From Ructibacterium gallinarum (GTDB lineage: Bacteria; Bacillota; Clostridia; Monoglobales; Monoglobaceae): 64,000 nucleotides of DNA. Where the stretch lies: the NCBI RefSeq assembly GCF_014982785.1, contig NZ_JADCKB010000001.1, forward strand, positions 1 to 64,000, written 5' to 3'. Each line of letters starts with the position of its first letter. Positions within the stretch are counted from its first letter, which is position 1. A program made the translations under genes and the position numbers. Below are positions 54,751 through 63,895 of this stretch, one piece after another. The notes beneath the pieces are model-generated. The model searched no databases. It was not told the DNA's origin and saw only the letters and a program-made list of their open reading frames with translations.

Positions 54751-55470
54751 TTATAAAGTTTTACAAAGCTCCACTGCTTCTGCCGCATCAATGTGACCGG
54801 TATACAATGCCTTACCCACAATAGCGCCACCTACACCCACGGCACTCAACTTTTTTAAATCCTCTAACGAAGTCACTCCACCGGAAGCGATAACGTCTAC
54901 CGAAACATACTCTGCCATTTCCTTCATCGCGGCAAAATTCGGGCCTTTCAGCATACCGTCTGTTGCAATATCCGTATAGATCAAAGTGGATACCCCGATT
55001 TGCTCCATGCCTTTTGCAAGAGACAAGGCTGATATCTGGCTTACCTCTTCCCAGCCGCTGACAGCCGCCATACCATCTTTTGCGTCAATGCCTACCGCAA
55101 TTCGCGAACCGTATTCCTTAACGGCGTTTTTTACAAAATCAGGTGCGTGCAACGCAGCAGTACCGATAATCACACGGCGGACACCCGCTTCCAAATACCT
55201 GGAAACTGCCTCCATATCCCGGATTCCGCCCCCCACCTCAATAGGAATATTAAGCTGCTGCGCCATAGCCGCAATCAATTCAAAATTCGGCATGTCTCCA
55301 CTGCGGGCGCCGTCCAGATCCACCACATGGATCCATTCACACCCGGCATCCTGCCATTTATCCGCAATTTCCAGCGGATTTTCCGCAAACGTGGTTTTAC
55401 GGTGATAATCACCCTGCACCAACCGCACGCATTTTCCATTAATAATATCAATTGCAGGATACAAACGCAT
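54751..55470 (-). CDS. hisA: ProFAR isomerase HisA
   Basis: Fourth step of histidine synthesis, isomerising the aminoaldose ProFAR to the aminoketose PRFAR. The 239-residue TIM barrel has the start [20 protein letters not shown] (catalytic Asp8), [28 protein letters not shown] (second catalytic Asp) and ASGGVTS. The start overlaps the HisZ-HisG stop by one base (TAATG). hisD, hisB, hisC, hisH and hisF are not present in this cluster. Confidence 0.95.
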   Translation of the reverse strand: MRLYPAIDIINGKCVRLVQGDYHRKTTFAENPLEIADKWQDAGCEWIHVVDLDGARSGDMPNFELIAAMAQQLNIPIEVGGGIRDMEAVSRYLEAGVRRVIIGTAALHAPDFVKNAVKEYGSRIAVGIDAKDGMAAVSGWEEVSQISALSLAKGMEQIGVSTLIYTDIATDGMLKGPNFAAMKEMAEYVSVDVIASGGVTSLEDLKKLSAVGVGGAIVGKALYTGHIDAAEAVELCKTL

Positions 55471-57122
55471 TATTTCAATTCTCCTTTTATTTTTCCAATT
55501 AAATCTACCACTGTTTCCCGGTGCAGTTTCATGCTGACACGGTTAACCACCAATCTGGCACTCAACGGACAAATTTCTTCCAATACCTCAAGGCCATTTT
55601 CTTTCAAAGTCTTGCCACTTTCCACAATATCCACGATAACCTCGGAAAGTCCAACCAGCGGTCCCAGTTCCACAGACCCGTTCAACTTGATAATATCCAC
55701 AGTCTGTCCCTTTATCCCATGGAAATAATCTCTGGCAATCCGCGGATATTTGCTGGCCACACGCATAATATTTCGGCCTTCCAACCTGCCTCGCATCTGC
55801 GCCGGGCCTGCCACAGCCATCTTGCAAAATCCAAAACCAAGATCCAAAACTTCATAAAGATCTTTTCCGCTCTCCAGCAAGGTATCTTTCCCTACCACTC
55901 CGATATCTGCAGCGCCATATTCCACATAAGTCGGTACATCGGATGCCTTGACCAGAATAAATTTAAATTTCCGCTTCTCATCCGTAAAAATCAATTTCCT
56001 GGTTTTCGTCTTCATTTCTGCTACATCAAAGCCCAGACGTTCAAAAATCTCTATCGACAATTCAGCCAGCCGCCCTTTTGCTAACGCGACCGTTATGTAT
56101 TCATCAGAGGCTTTTTCCGCAGTCTCCGCCGCCTTGTCGTCATGGAGTGCCGCCATCAGCCGCTCCACACCCAATGCCGCACCTGTTGCAGGAAGATTCC
56201 TTCCGAATTTTCCCATCAAAGTATCATATCTTCCGCCGGAACATATGGGGAAGCCGATTCCATATGTAAAGCCCTTAAAAATCATTCCCGTATAATAATC
56301 CAAATGCGGAACCATTCCCAAATCCACAGAAATATATTCCTCAAGCCCTCTGCCTTGAAGGATATGGTAAATCTGTTTTAAGTTCTCCAACGCCAGCTTT
56401 GACTTCTCATTCAGGCTTTCCTGTGCCAGAGCCTCATCTGCCACAGAAAGACTTCCAAATCTTGTTGGCATTTTCAAAAATGCTTGCCGTAAGGTATTAG
56501 GCATGTCCAGCGTATCCAAAAGCTGTTCGATCGCCACAAAATCTTTATCATTAATTCGTTCCCGGAGACAGTCTGTCTGCTCCGGACTGAGCGCCGCCTG
56601 CTCCGCAAGTCCCATAAAATATGCCACTTGGCCAATATCAATCTGAAACCGGCGCATTCCTACCTTTTGCAGTGTTTCTATGGCAATGCCAATCACTTCC
56701 GCATCCGCCTCAGCACTGTTTTCTCCAATCAGCTCGATTCCCACCTGAGAAAATTCCCTTTGCCGCGCCTGGCTAAATGCCTCATCATTCTGAAACGCAC
56801 TGCCGGCATAGCAAAGGCGCAAGGGCAGTTGCTGCCCTACTGATTTCGTCGCCGCAAGTCTTGCAATGGATGTGGTGAAATCTGGACGCAAAGCCAACAT
56901 TCTTCCGTCCACGTCAAAAAATTTAAACATGCTTTCCGCTTTATTCGGCGTTGCAGCATGATATACATCATAATATTCAAATGTAGGTGGCTGAACCATC
57001 TTGTATCCATGCGCCGCAAAAACTCCGCGGGCTGCCGATTCAATCTGATATTTCAGCTCACATTCCTCCCAAAGGATGTCTGTCAGTCCTTTTGGAGTAT
57101 GCGTGACTTTTTCATTTCTCAT
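55470..57122 (-). CDS. hisZ-hisG: HisZ-HisG fusion (regulatory + catalytic ATP phosphoribosyltransferase)
   Basis: A 550-residue chain. Residues 1-327 form a HisS-like class II fold without synthetase activity, as in His[46 protein letters not shown] and CSGGRYD. After a short linker, residues of about 341-550 form the short-type HisG catalytic domain: [53 protein letters not shown]. Normally two separate subunits form the complex; here they are in one protein. The frame is open through the joint. The ATG at 57122 follows GGAAGTGA. Confidence 0.94.
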   Translation of the reverse strand: MRNEKVTHTPKGLTDILWEECELKYQIESAARGVFAAHGYKMVQPPTFEYYDVYHAATPNKAESMFKFFDVDGRMLALRPDFTTSIARLAATKSVGQQLPLRLCYAGSAFQNDEAFSQARQREFSQVGIELIGENSAEADAEVIGIAIETLQKVGMRRFQIDIGQVAYFMGLAEQAALSPEQTDCLRERINDKDFVAIEQLLDTLDMPNTLRQAFLKMPTRFGSLSVADEALAQESLNEKSKLALENLKQIYHILQGRGLEEYISVDLGMVPHLDYYTGMIFKGFTYGIGFPICSGGRYDTLMGKFGRNLPATGAALGVERLMAALHDDKAAETAEKASDEYITVALAKGRLAELSIEIFERLGFDVAEMKTKTRKLIFTDEKRKFKFILVKASDVPTYVEYGAADIGVVGKDTLLESGKDLYEVLDLGFGFCKMAVAGPAQMRGRLEGRNIMRVASKYPRIARDYFHGIKGQTVDIIKLNGSVELGPLVGLSEVIVDIVESGKTLKENGLEVLEEICPLSARLVVNRVSMKLHRETVVDLIGKIKGELK

Positions 57123-57162
57123 TGGCATCACTTCCATACATAAAATTTAACATGTTCTATTT

Positions 57163-57191
57163 ATTATACCACTCCCCATGAATAACGTCAA
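57163..57191 (-). promoter_or_regulatory. Promoter of the his array
   Basis: Minus-strand TTGACG (57186-57191), a 17-base spacer and a perfect TATAAT (57163-57168). Confidence 0.85.
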
Positions 57192-57302
57192 TAAAAATTT
57201 ATATCTGTTCCTGGCCTTGCAACGTGCAAATACTCTCCTTTTATGATCTAAAAATCCCAGCATCTCTCTTTCGTTTTTTCCATATCGGCCTTTAGACAAT
57301 CG

Positions 57303-57331
57303 TTGACAACCCGGGGATAAGGTGTTATAAT
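57303..57331 (+). promoter_or_regulatory. Consensus promoter
   Basis: TTGACA (57303-57308), a 17-base spacer and TATAAT (57326-57331) in front of the single-pass membrane protein gene. Confidence 0.9.
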
Positions 57332-57406
57332 GTTTGACATAAAATTTTTGATGTGTATGCGCAAAACCACTCCATAAAAAAGACAAAAACCGAGGTGGAT
57401 AAAAAT

Positions 57407-58066
57407 ATGGACAGAGAAACACGCGAAGCACGGCAAATGGCAAAAAATTTACCCTTCAAAGCCAAAATGGCGCATATTTGGACGTACTACAAATGGTGGA
57501 TTTTGGGCACGATCGCCGCAGTCCTGCTGATTGGCGGAACCATTTATGAAGTCTTGACCCGTCCCAGCTATGATTTAGAAATCGGGTATTACAGCGAAAA
57601 ATATGTCAGTGATGAAACCCTTCAGGCAATGGAATCATATTTTTCACAATTTGTTGAAGATATTGACGGAGACGGACAAAAAACAGTAAAAATATATTCC
57701 GTAAGTGCTTCCATGGCAGGGGAATCTGCCGAAGCGCAAATGGCCATTCAAACCAAATTTATGGCGGAATTATCCGCCGGTTCTTATCCGGTGTTTTTCT
57801 TTGATGAAACATTTTACCAAATGTTACAGCAAGATTCCTATCAAGGCACCATGGAAAGCTTTCGAGATATGGCTGAAAACCCAGAAATGCGCCAAGCCTT
57901 TGAAATAGAAGACGGTACCCATGTATATTGGGCCACCAGATCGCTTTACCAAAGCGAAGAAGATAAAGAAGAAAAATGCGCCGCGCATGACCTGGCGGTT
58001 CGTATGGAATTATCCGCATTTGGAGAACGCGCAGAAAACACCGACAAAGAAACTGACCAGAAATAA
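57407..58066 (+). CDS. Single-pass membrane protein of unknown function
   Basis: A 219-residue protein with a charged cytoplasmic N-terminus (1-35), an aromatic juxtamembrane motif (WTYYKWW), one membrane helix (about 34-56) and an extracytoplasmic domain (about 60-200) ending in a charged tail. Sequences of this shape (MAHIWTYYKWWILG) are common in Lachnospiraceae, but I do not know a function. The start follows GAGGTGG. It has a consensus promoter and is probably well expressed. Confidence 0.65.
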   Translation: MDRETREARQMAKNLPFKAKMAHIWTYYKWWILGTIAAVLLIGGTIYEVLTRPSYDLEIGYYSEKYVSDETLQAMESYFSQFVEDIDGDGQKTVKIYSVSASMAGESAEAQMAIQTKFMAELSAGSYPVFFFDETFYQMLQQDSYQGTMESFRDMAENPEMRQAFEIEDGTHVYWATRSLYQSEEDKEEKCAAHDLAVRMELSAFGERAENTDKETDQK

Positions 58067-58071
58067 TTCGT

Positions 58072-58115
58072 ATGAAATAATGCTCCCCCCATAATTGGGA
58101 GGAGCATTATTTCAT
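58072..58115 (+). terminator. Perfect 15-bp hairpin, probable terminator
   Basis: A 15-bp perfect stem (58072-58086 with 58101-58115) encloses a 14-base loop with a further CCC/GGG pair. The right arm ends in TTATTTCAT, but there is no separate T run. It lies just after the membrane-protein gene. Confidence 0.6.
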
Positions 58116-58184
58116 AGCCTGGGGCAGTTACAATTGGCAACTACCCAAATAAAATTTTCTTTTATTAATTTAGTAAAAACCCAT

Positions 58185-59054
58185 TTAAAATCCTACACGG
58201 AATTCCTGACGTCCCAAAGACAGGACGTCGCCTTTATGCAATTCGGTTTTTTCTGTTATTTTCTTTGCGTTCACAAAGGTGCCATTAGTAGAACCTTCAT
58301 CATGTACAAAGACCTTGCCATCTTCTGAAAGAATCGTACAATGCATCCCCGAAACAGTGCTATCTCCCAAAACCAGGTCACAACTGCGGCGCCTTCCTAT
58401 CGTAACAGATTGCTTCAGCGGCAAAACCTTAAGCTCATTGTCACGGATTCCTATCAGTGTCAATTTGGGATAAACCGTCTCCTCTTCCTGTATCTCGGGT
58501 TCCTTCTCTTCCTTCTCATCTGATCCAGAATTCTCTTCAATCGACTCCAATTCCGCTTCATCAGGTTCTGTTGCTATTTCTTCCTGCTCTGTCTGCATCT
58601 CATCTGTGGGTACCTCATCCTCTTTTTCCGATTCTGCGCTGTCTTCCAAAGACTCTTCCGCATGCTCAGAAGTTTCTTCCGCATCCAAATTTGCTGAATC
58701 TTTCATTTCGTCTGCCTCTTCTTCTCCGCTTTCCGGTGTGTTTATAGCGTCATACTCTTCTGATGCTTCTCCTACTTCCTCTGTTTCCTGTTTCATCTCT
58801 TCATCCGGCGGCTCTGATGCATCCCTATCAAAAAAGACTTCCTCTTCCTGCGGTTTCTCTTTTTCAGGCTTCAAAAAAGCAATACATAAAAACAGAATTC
58901 CAATTAAGATCAATCCGACAGCAATCAAAAACAAAGAGTCAAGGATCGACAATCCACCGCCCAGCAGATTCAGCGATACCGGCATGGCGAATCCTGATGC
59001 CGGAAATAACAGCAAACAACCGATTAAGATCAAAGGCAAACTATATTTTTTCAT
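58185..59054 (-). CDS. Membrane-anchored FHA-domain protein
   Basis: A 289-residue protein with an N-terminal signal-like helix (5-23), a membrane helix (about 37-62), a very acidic Glu/Asp/Ser linker (65-190) and a C-terminal forkhead-associated domain (197-289). The FHA core keeps IGRRRSCD (220-225), the S..H site VSGMH and STNGTFVN, which binds phosphothreonine. The topology, with FHA inside or outside, is not certain from sequence. It lies behind a PP2C phosphatase gene by 11 bases and may sense phosphorylation together with a Ser/Thr kinase encoded elsewhere. Confidence 0.85.
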   Translation of the reverse strand: MKKYSLPLILIGCLLLFPASGFAMPVSLNLLGGGLSILDSLFLIAVGLILIGILFLCIAFLKPEKEKPQEEEVFFDRDASEPPDEEMKQETEEVGEASEEYDAINTPESGEEEADEMKDSANLDAEETSEHAEESLEDSAESEKEDEVPTDEMQTEQEEIATEPDEAELESIEENSGSDEKEEKEPEIQEEETVYPKLTLIGIRDNELKVLPLKQSVTIGRRRSCDLVLGDSTVSGMHCTILSEDGKVFVHDEGSTNGTFVNAKKITEKTELHKGDVLSLGRQEFRVGF

Positions 59055-59065
59055 GATATCCTCCG

Positions 59066-59782
59066 CTAAATTTTAATTGTAATCGCACTGTAATCATCCA
59101 TTACTTTAGTATATTTTCCGCGTGCACGGTTGCGGTCCACAATTCTCTGCATCCGATCCAGCCAATCCTGCGCACTTTTCGAGCGCTTCAATGTTTTTTC
59201 TATCTGCAGTTCATGAATATTTTCCCAAAAACCATCCGTACATATCAAAAAACTATCGTGCTTCCGCACCACAGTGGGAAGCGCAAAAGTGGGAGCAAAA
59301 TCCTGTCCAAGCCCCATCAAATGTGTCAAATCCTTGCGCTTTCTATCGGTCCGAATCGCCGGATAGCGAATATCCCCTGCTTCATATCGGTAATATGCCT
59401 CACTATGATCCGGTGTGATCTCGTACAAGAGCTTATCCTGCAAATGATAAATACGGCAATCTCCAATATGTGCCCATACTGCCAATTCTCCATCCGTCAA
59501 CAAAACTGCAGCTGCACAGCCCTCCGGCAAAGCATCTTTTGACTGTACTTCTTCCAATACTTTCTGGGCATGCTCAAAGAAACGAGGCATGGTAGCTGTT
59601 GTAATCTCAGACTGCAGCTTAAAATCCTCTAGTATGGTACGCACGGCAATTTCAGAGCTGTCCGGTGTATTTTTACCGTCCGCCGCAGCAAAACAGGCAC
59701 AGTAATATTCTTCCATAATTCCTACATAATCATGATTCTCTGCCCGTCCGCCCCGTACACATATGGACGCAAAATCCAACAT
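59066..59782 (-). CDS. PP2C-type protein serine/threonine phosphatase
   Basis: A 238-residue PP2C-like phosphatase. Metal-binding sites are represented by NHDYVGI, CFAAADGKNT (Asp35-Gly36), HIGDCRIY and the late CTDGFWENI and DDYSAITI. Compared with Stp it is divergent but all metal-ligand Asp sites appear to be kept. The ATG at 59782 is preferred, with GAGGTGAGAG upstream; a longer frame starts 99 bases before. It is cotranscribed with the FHA gene. Confidence 0.88.
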   Translation of the reverse strand: MLDFASICVRGGRAENHDYVGIMEEYYCACFAAADGKNTPDSSEIAVRTILEDFKLQSEITTATMPRFFEHAQKVLEEVQSKDALPEGCAAAVLLTDGELAVWAHIGDCRIYHLQDKLLYEITPDHSEAYYRYEAGDIRYPAIRTDRKRKDLTHLMGLGQDFAPTFALPTVVRKHDSFLICTDGFWENIHELQIEKTLKRSKSAQDWLDRMQRIVDRNRARGKYTKVMDDYSAITIKI

Positions 59783-59812
59783 TCTCTCACCTCTGTTTTC
59801 CGTATTCGATTT

Positions 59813-59841
59813 ATTATATAATAATTTTTTAAAAAAGTCAA
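59813..59841 (-). promoter_or_regulatory. Promoter of the PP2C-FHA pair
   Basis: Minus-strand TTGACT (59836-59841), a 17-base A/T-only spacer and TATAAT (59813-59818). Confidence 0.75.
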
Positions 59842-59862
59842 CGGGAAACCTTCTTCCGGCAA

Positions 59863-59892
59863 TTGACAGTTCCATAACCAATATGCTACAAT
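59863..59892 (+). promoter_or_regulatory. Promoter of the yfcE-type gene
   Basis: TTGACA (59863-59868), an 18-base spacer and TACAAT (59887-59892), 32 bases before the start codon; divergent from the PP2C promoter. Confidence 0.75.
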
Positions 59893-59924
59893 AAACGAAA
59901 TGATTGCAGAAAGGATGCGTAATA

Positions 59925-60470
59925 ATGAAACTTATGATTGCTTCGGATATTCATGGTTCCGCCGTATGCTGCCGACGGCTGATGGATGCCCTTCACCGGG
60001 AAAAACCGCAGCGCCTGCTGCTTTTGGGAGATTTGCTCTATCATGGTCCCCGAAATGGTCTTCCTGAAGAATATGATCCACAGCAGGTTGCTGCTATGCT
60101 GAATCAGCACCGCAATATACTGCTCTGCGTTCGGGGAAACTGCGACGCCGAAGTGGATCAGATGATGCTGCAATTTCCTATTTTATCCGATTCCTGTCTG
60201 CTTTTTCGCCGCGGTAAAACAATTTTGGCAGTACATGGGCATCATGCACAGGAACAACTTCCCGCACTGCAAAAAGGAGACATTTTGCTCAGCGGGCACA
60301 CGCACATACCTGCCTGCTGTCTGGACGAAAATGGCATTTTACGTTTGAATCCCGGCTCCGTATCTATTCCGAAGGAAAATTCCGCCCCTGGTTATATGAT
60401 TTTTGAAGAAAATCAGGTTGTTTGGCGAGATCTTGATGGTACCGATTTAAAAATCTATTCTTTACTTTAA
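59925..60470 (+). CDS. yfcE: YfcE/MJ0936-family phosphodiesterase
   Basis: A 181-residue calcineurin-like metallophosphoesterase. It has SDIHG (metal Asp/His, 8-12), LGDLLYHGPRN (Asp/His), RGNCD, VHGHH and the late GHTHIP, all family metal ligands. Members are small phosphodiesterases; physiological substrate is not known. The ATG at 59925 follows AAAGGATGCG; an upstream in-frame ATG has no site. Confidence 0.9.
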   Translation: MKLMIASDIHGSAVCCRRLMDALHREKPQRLLLLGDLLYHGPRNGLPEEYDPQQVAAMLNQHRNILLCVRGNCDAEVDQMMLQFPILSDSCLLFRRGKTILAVHGHHAQEQLPALQKGDILLSGHTHIPACCLDENGILRLNPGSVSIPKENSAPGYMIFEENQVVWRDLDGTDLKIYSLL

Positions 60471-60478
60471 AATCTTTC

Positions 60479-60506
60479 TTGACAATCTAATTTGCTGTGC
60501 TATAAT
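60479..60506 (+). promoter_or_regulatory. Consensus promoter of the SGNH esterase gene
   Basis: TTGACA (60479-60484), a 16-base spacer and TATAAT (60501-60506). Confidence 0.85.
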
Positions 60507-60558
60507 AAGCATTGTAAGTTTTTATTAACAAATTTTTACTTATTAAGGAGAAATAAAA

Positions 60559-61176
60559 ATGAGTGAGTTAACCGTTCTTTTTCAAGGCGATAGCATAACA
60601 GATGCTGGCCGCACAGCGGATAATCTTGACGGTCTCGGCAATGGTTATCCTCTTTTAATTGATGCCATGTTTCATGCCGAAAATCCTGGCCGGGATGTTA
60701 CATTTATTAACCGTGGCATCAGCGGGAATCGGGTCAAAGATCTGCGGGCACGCTGGCAGGAAGACTGTATTGATTTAAAACCAGACATTCTTTCTATTTT
60801 AATTGGTATCAACGATACCTGGCGCAGATATGATCAAAACGACCCCACTTCTGCCGAAAAATATGAAGAGGATTATCGCTATATTTTGGATAAGACCCGT
60901 ACAGAACTTCCCGATACAGAATTAGTTATTTTAGAGCCCTTTGTATTGCCATATCCGGCTGACCGGAAAGAATGGCGGGTAGATTTGGATCCAAAAATTC
61001 ATGTTGCACGCAAGCTGGCAGCGGAATTTGATGCAGTCTTTATCCCTCTCGATGGTATTTTCAACGCAGCTGCCATCGCAGGCGGTCCCACACGTTGGTC
61101 CGCAGACGGGGTTCACCCCACCGCCGCTGGACACGCTTTGATTGCTGAACATTGGTTGGATACCGTAATTCTATAA
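60559..61176 (+). CDS. SGNH/GDSL-family esterase
   Basis: A 205-residue SGNH hydrolase. Blocks I, II, III and V are visible: GDSIT (nucleophile Ser12), RGISGN (oxyanion Gly56), IGINDTW (Asn85) and DGVHPT (Asp183, His186). There is no signal peptide, so it is probably cytoplasmic; many such clostridial proteins deacetylate sugars such as acetyl-xylo-oligosaccharides. Substrate is not determined. The start follows AAGGAG. Confidence 0.9.
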   Translation: MSELTVLFQGDSITDAGRTADNLDGLGNGYPLLIDAMFHAENPGRDVTFINRGISGNRVKDLRARWQEDCIDLKPDILSILIGINDTWRRYDQNDPTSAEKYEEDYRYILDKTRTELPDTELVILEPFVLPYPADRKEWRVDLDPKIHVARKLAAEFDAVFIPLDGIFNAAAIAGGPTRWSADGVHPTAAGHALIAEHWLDTVIL

Positions 61177-61191
61177 ATTTTTTGAACTTTT

Positions 61192-61218
61192 AAAGCCGCC
61201 TTTTTGGCGGCTTTTTTC
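61192..61218 (+). terminator. Terminator after the SGNH esterase gene
   Basis: AAAGCCGCC, loop TTTTT, GGCGGCTTTTTT: a perfect stem with a T run. Confidence 0.9.
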
Positions 61219-61288
61219 TTAAACTTTATCTGCTATTCCCAACATTTGAATGGTTTTCCCATCGATTTGATTCATTCTTTTTAAACAT

Positions 61289-61320
61289 AAAAAAAACGGC
61301 AGACGCAATGCCTGCCGTTG
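61289..61320 (-). terminator. Terminator after rplQ
   Basis: The minus-strand stem AACGGCAG with partner CTGCCGTT is followed by eight T; it ends the ribosomal alpha operon. Confidence 0.9.
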
Positions 61321-61343
61321 AGAAAACCTAAGGTTTCCATATA

Positions 61344-61688
61344 TTAGTCCACAAACTCCAGAACTGCCATTTCAGCAGCGTCGCCGCGGCGAGGACCGAT
61401 CTTAATGATGCGGGTATATCCTCCGTTCCGTTCAGCATACTTAGGCGCAATCTCATCAAAGAGCTTTACCACAACATCACGTCTGGTAAGATAGCCCAGC
61501 GCCTGTCTTTTTGTGTGAAGTGTGTTGGCCTTGCCGAGGGTGACCATTTTCTCCGCAATCCGCCGTACTTCCTTTGCTCGGGTCACGGTAGTCTCGATCC
61601 GACCATGCTCCAGGAATGATGTCGTCATAGAACGCAGCATTGCCCGTCTTTGGTCTGTCGGTCTGCCAAGTTTTCTCTGGTGTGCCAT
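61344..61688 (-). CDS. rplQ: 50S ribosomal protein L17
   Basis: Ribosomal protein near the exit tunnel. The 114-residue protein has the start [36 protein letters not shown] and the end [13 protein letters not shown], all typical. It is the last gene of the operon. Confidence 0.97.
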   Translation of the reverse strand: MAHQRKLGRPTDQRRAMLRSMTTSFLEHGRIETTVTRAKEVRRIAEKMVTLGKANTLHTKRQALGYLTRRDVVVKLFDEIAPKYAERNGGYTRIIKIGPRRGDAAEMAVLEFVD

Positions 61689-61722
61689 TTTATCACCTCA
61701 TTTTCTTTTTTCTTTATCCGGC

Positions 61723-62670
61723 TCAGTCATCATTTGCCAGAGCCAATCCCATGGCTTCCAGCTTGGAGATGACCTCCTCAAGGGACTTGCGTCCAAGATT
61801 TCTGACCTTCATCATATCATTTTCTGATCTGGTGGTCAGATCCTGTACTGTATTGATTCCCGCACGCTTTAAGCAGTTATAAGAACGTACAGACAGATCC
61901 AGTTCCTCAATGGTAGTTTCCAGAACCTTCTCCTTCTTACTTTCTTCTTTTTCAATCATGATTTCCGCATTCTTTGCATCATCTGATAAATCAACAAACA
62001 AACTCATATGCTCGCTGATGATCTTTGCGGCAAGGCTAACCGCTTCAGATGGAGGAATGGTACCGTTGGTCCACACCTCAAGCGTAAGTTTATCATAATC
62101 GGTTACATTGCCTACTCGGGTATTCTCTACGGTATAATTTACCTTCTGTACAGGTGTATAAATTGAATCTGTAGCAATCACTCCAATCACCGGCTGAAGC
62201 AATTGCTTATTCCGGTCAGAGGACACATAGCCGCGGCCTCTGTCCAGTGTAATTTCCATAAACAGTCTTGCATCCTCACCTAAGGTAGCAATATGCAGAT
62301 CCTCATTGATAATTTCTACATCGGAGTCATGCTTAATATCTCCCGCGCAGATTTCACCCGCACCCTCCTGGTTAATATAAACCGTTTTCGGCGCGTCAGA
62401 ATGCAGCTTAATTGCCAGCTTCTTGATGTTGAGTATAATTTCCGTTACATCCTCTTTCACACCGGGTACGGTGGAAAACTCATGCAGGACTCCATCAATT
62501 TTCACCGACGTTGCCGCCACACCCGGCAGGGAGGACAGCAACATTCTTCTCAGAGAGTTTCCGAAGGTCGTTCCATACCCTCTCTCCAGAGGCTCAACAA
62601 CAAACTTGCCATATTTATTATCTTCGGATGCTTCCACGCATTCAATTCTTGGCTTTTCTATTTCTATCAT
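61723..62670 (-). CDS. rpoA: RNA polymerase subunit alpha
   Basis: The alpha subunit assembles the core enzyme through its N-terminal domain and binds upstream promoter DNA and activators through its C-terminal domain. The 315-residue protein has [20 protein letters not shown] in domain 1, a linker (about 228-245) and the C-terminal helix-hairpin domain with [17 protein letters not shown] and [12 protein letters not shown]. Length is normal. Confidence 0.97.
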   Translation of the reverse strand: MIEIEKPRIECVEASEDNKYGKFVVEPLERGYGTTFGNSLRRMLLSSLPGVAATSVKIDGVLHEFSTVPGVKEDVTEIILNIKKLAIKLHSDAPKTVYINQEGAGEICAGDIKHDSDVEIINEDLHIATLGEDARLFMEITLDRGRGYVSSDRNKQLLQPVIGVIATDSIYTPVQKVNYTVENTRVGNVTDYDKLTLEVWTNGTIPPSEAVSLAAKIISEHMSLFVDLSDDAKNAEIMIEKEESKKEKVLETTIEELDLSVRSYNCLKRAGINTVQDLTTRSENDMMKVRNLGRKSLEEVISKLEAMGLALANDD

Positions 62671-62732
62671 TGTCAGCCCTCCTAAACATTTTAAACGAAC
62701 CTACAACCTTCGCTGGGCCTCACGGCAGCTTA

Positions 62733-63359
62733 TTATTTGCTGTAATACTCAACAATCAAATGCTCCTCGATGGGCAGGTCGATATCTTCACGGTCAGCCA
62801 AAGCAACTACACGGCCTTCCATGGTCTCACGGTTCATATCCAGCCACTTGGGAACAATTCTACCCTCAGTGGAATTCAGGACAGCTTCAAATTTCGCACT
62901 TGATCTGCTTTTTTCCCGAAGTGCTATGACATCCCCCGGTTTTACCAGATACGAAGGAATATTAACCTTCTTTCCGTTTACCGTAAAGTGTGCATGGGAA
63001 ACCAACTGTCTGGCTTCCGGACGAGAAACCGCCATCCCAAGTTTATATACAACGTTATCAAGACGGCTTTCCAGCAAGCTCAACAGGTTTTCACCAGTTA
63101 CGCCTTCCTTTTTGTTTGCCATCTCAAAATAATGTTCAAACTGGCCTTCCAAAATACCATAGGCCCGTCTTACCTTTTGCTTCTCACGGAGCTGTGTGCC
63201 GTATTCGGAGAGCTTCCGTCTACCCTGACCATGCTGGCCGGGAGCATAAGCACGTCTGGTCAGTGCACACTTATCTGTGTAGCATCTGTCACCCTTTAAG
63301 AATAACTTCTGACCTTCCCGTCTGCATATTCTACAAACAGATTCTGTATATCTTGCCAT
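62733..63359 (-). CDS. rpsD: 30S ribosomal protein S4
   Basis: Primary 16S rRNA-binding protein and translational regulator. The 208-residue protein has the zinc-type Cys cluster near the start ([25 protein letters not shown], with Cys at 9, 12, 25 and 29), [13 protein letters not shown] and the S4 domain with [19 protein letters not shown]. The four-cysteine N-terminus marks the zinc-binding C+ form. Confidence 0.97.
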   Translation of the reverse strand: MARYTESVCRICRREGQKLFLKGDRCYTDKCALTRRAYAPGQHGQGRRKLSEYGTQLREKQKVRRAYGILEGQFEHYFEMANKKEGVTGENLLSLLESRLDNVVYKLGMAVSRPEARQLVSHAHFTVNGKKVNIPSYLVKPGDVIALREKSRSSAKFEAVLNSTEGRIVPKWLDMNRETMEGRVVALADREDIDLPIEEHLIVEYYSK

Positions 63360-63379
63360 TTACTATTTCACCTCCGTCA

Positions 63380-63772
63380 TTACACACGTCTTCTCTTTGG
63401 CGGTCTGCATCCGTTATGGGGAATCGGTGTAACATCCTTGATCATATTTACCTCAAGGCCTGCGACCTGCAGTGCGCGGATCGCTGCCTCACGGCCGGAT
63501 CCCGGCCCTTTGACATAAACCTCTACATGTTTTAAGCCGTGTTCCATCGCCGCTTTTGCTGCGGTCTCCGCAGCCATCTGCGCCGCAAACGGCGTACTCT
63601 TTCTGGAGCCTCTGAACCCCAGTCCGCCGGCGGATGCCCAGGAAATAGCATTTCCGGCTACATCTGTTATGGTAACAATGGTATTGTTGAACGTGGATTT
63701 TATATGTGCCGCTCCGCGCTCGATATTCTTTTTCTCTCTGCGGCGGCGTGTTCTTTTCACTGTCTTTGCCAT
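63380..63772 (-). CDS. rpsK: 30S ribosomal protein S11
   Basis: Ribosomal protein of the 30S platform. The 130-residue protein has [41 protein letters not shown] and the C-terminal [11 protein letters not shown]. The ATG at 63772 follows CAGGAGGTGAAAG. Confidence 0.98.
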   Translation of the reverse strand: MAKTVKRTRRRREKKNIERGAAHIKSTFNNTIVTITDVAGNAISWASAGGLGFRGSRKSTPFAAQMAAETAAKAAMEHGLKHVEVYVKGPGSGREAAIRALQVAGLEVNMIKDVTPIPHNGCRPPKRRRV

Positions 63773-63842
63773 TGTATCTTTCACCTCCTGAATATACGAA
63801 TATCTATTATGAACATGGTTCATAAAGAAAAATCATTTTGAC

Positions 63843-63860
63843 GCAGGGCACTCTCCCTGC
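63843..63860. repeat. Inverted repeat between rpsK and rpsM
   Basis: GCAGGG, loop CACTCT, CCCTGC. A short GC-rich hairpin in the 123-base rpsM-rpsK gap; no clear T run, so it may be a processing or stability element. Confidence 0.4.
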
Positions 63861-63895
63861 AGTTTTCAGAAATTATTCCTGACTACTGCCAAGCA

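Noticed and set aside
55470-57122. A second hisS gene or hisS pseudogene
   Set aside because: The N-terminal part is a HisZ regulatory domain fused to HisG; it lacks the anticodon-binding domain and is directly joined to HisG, so it is not a broken synthetase.
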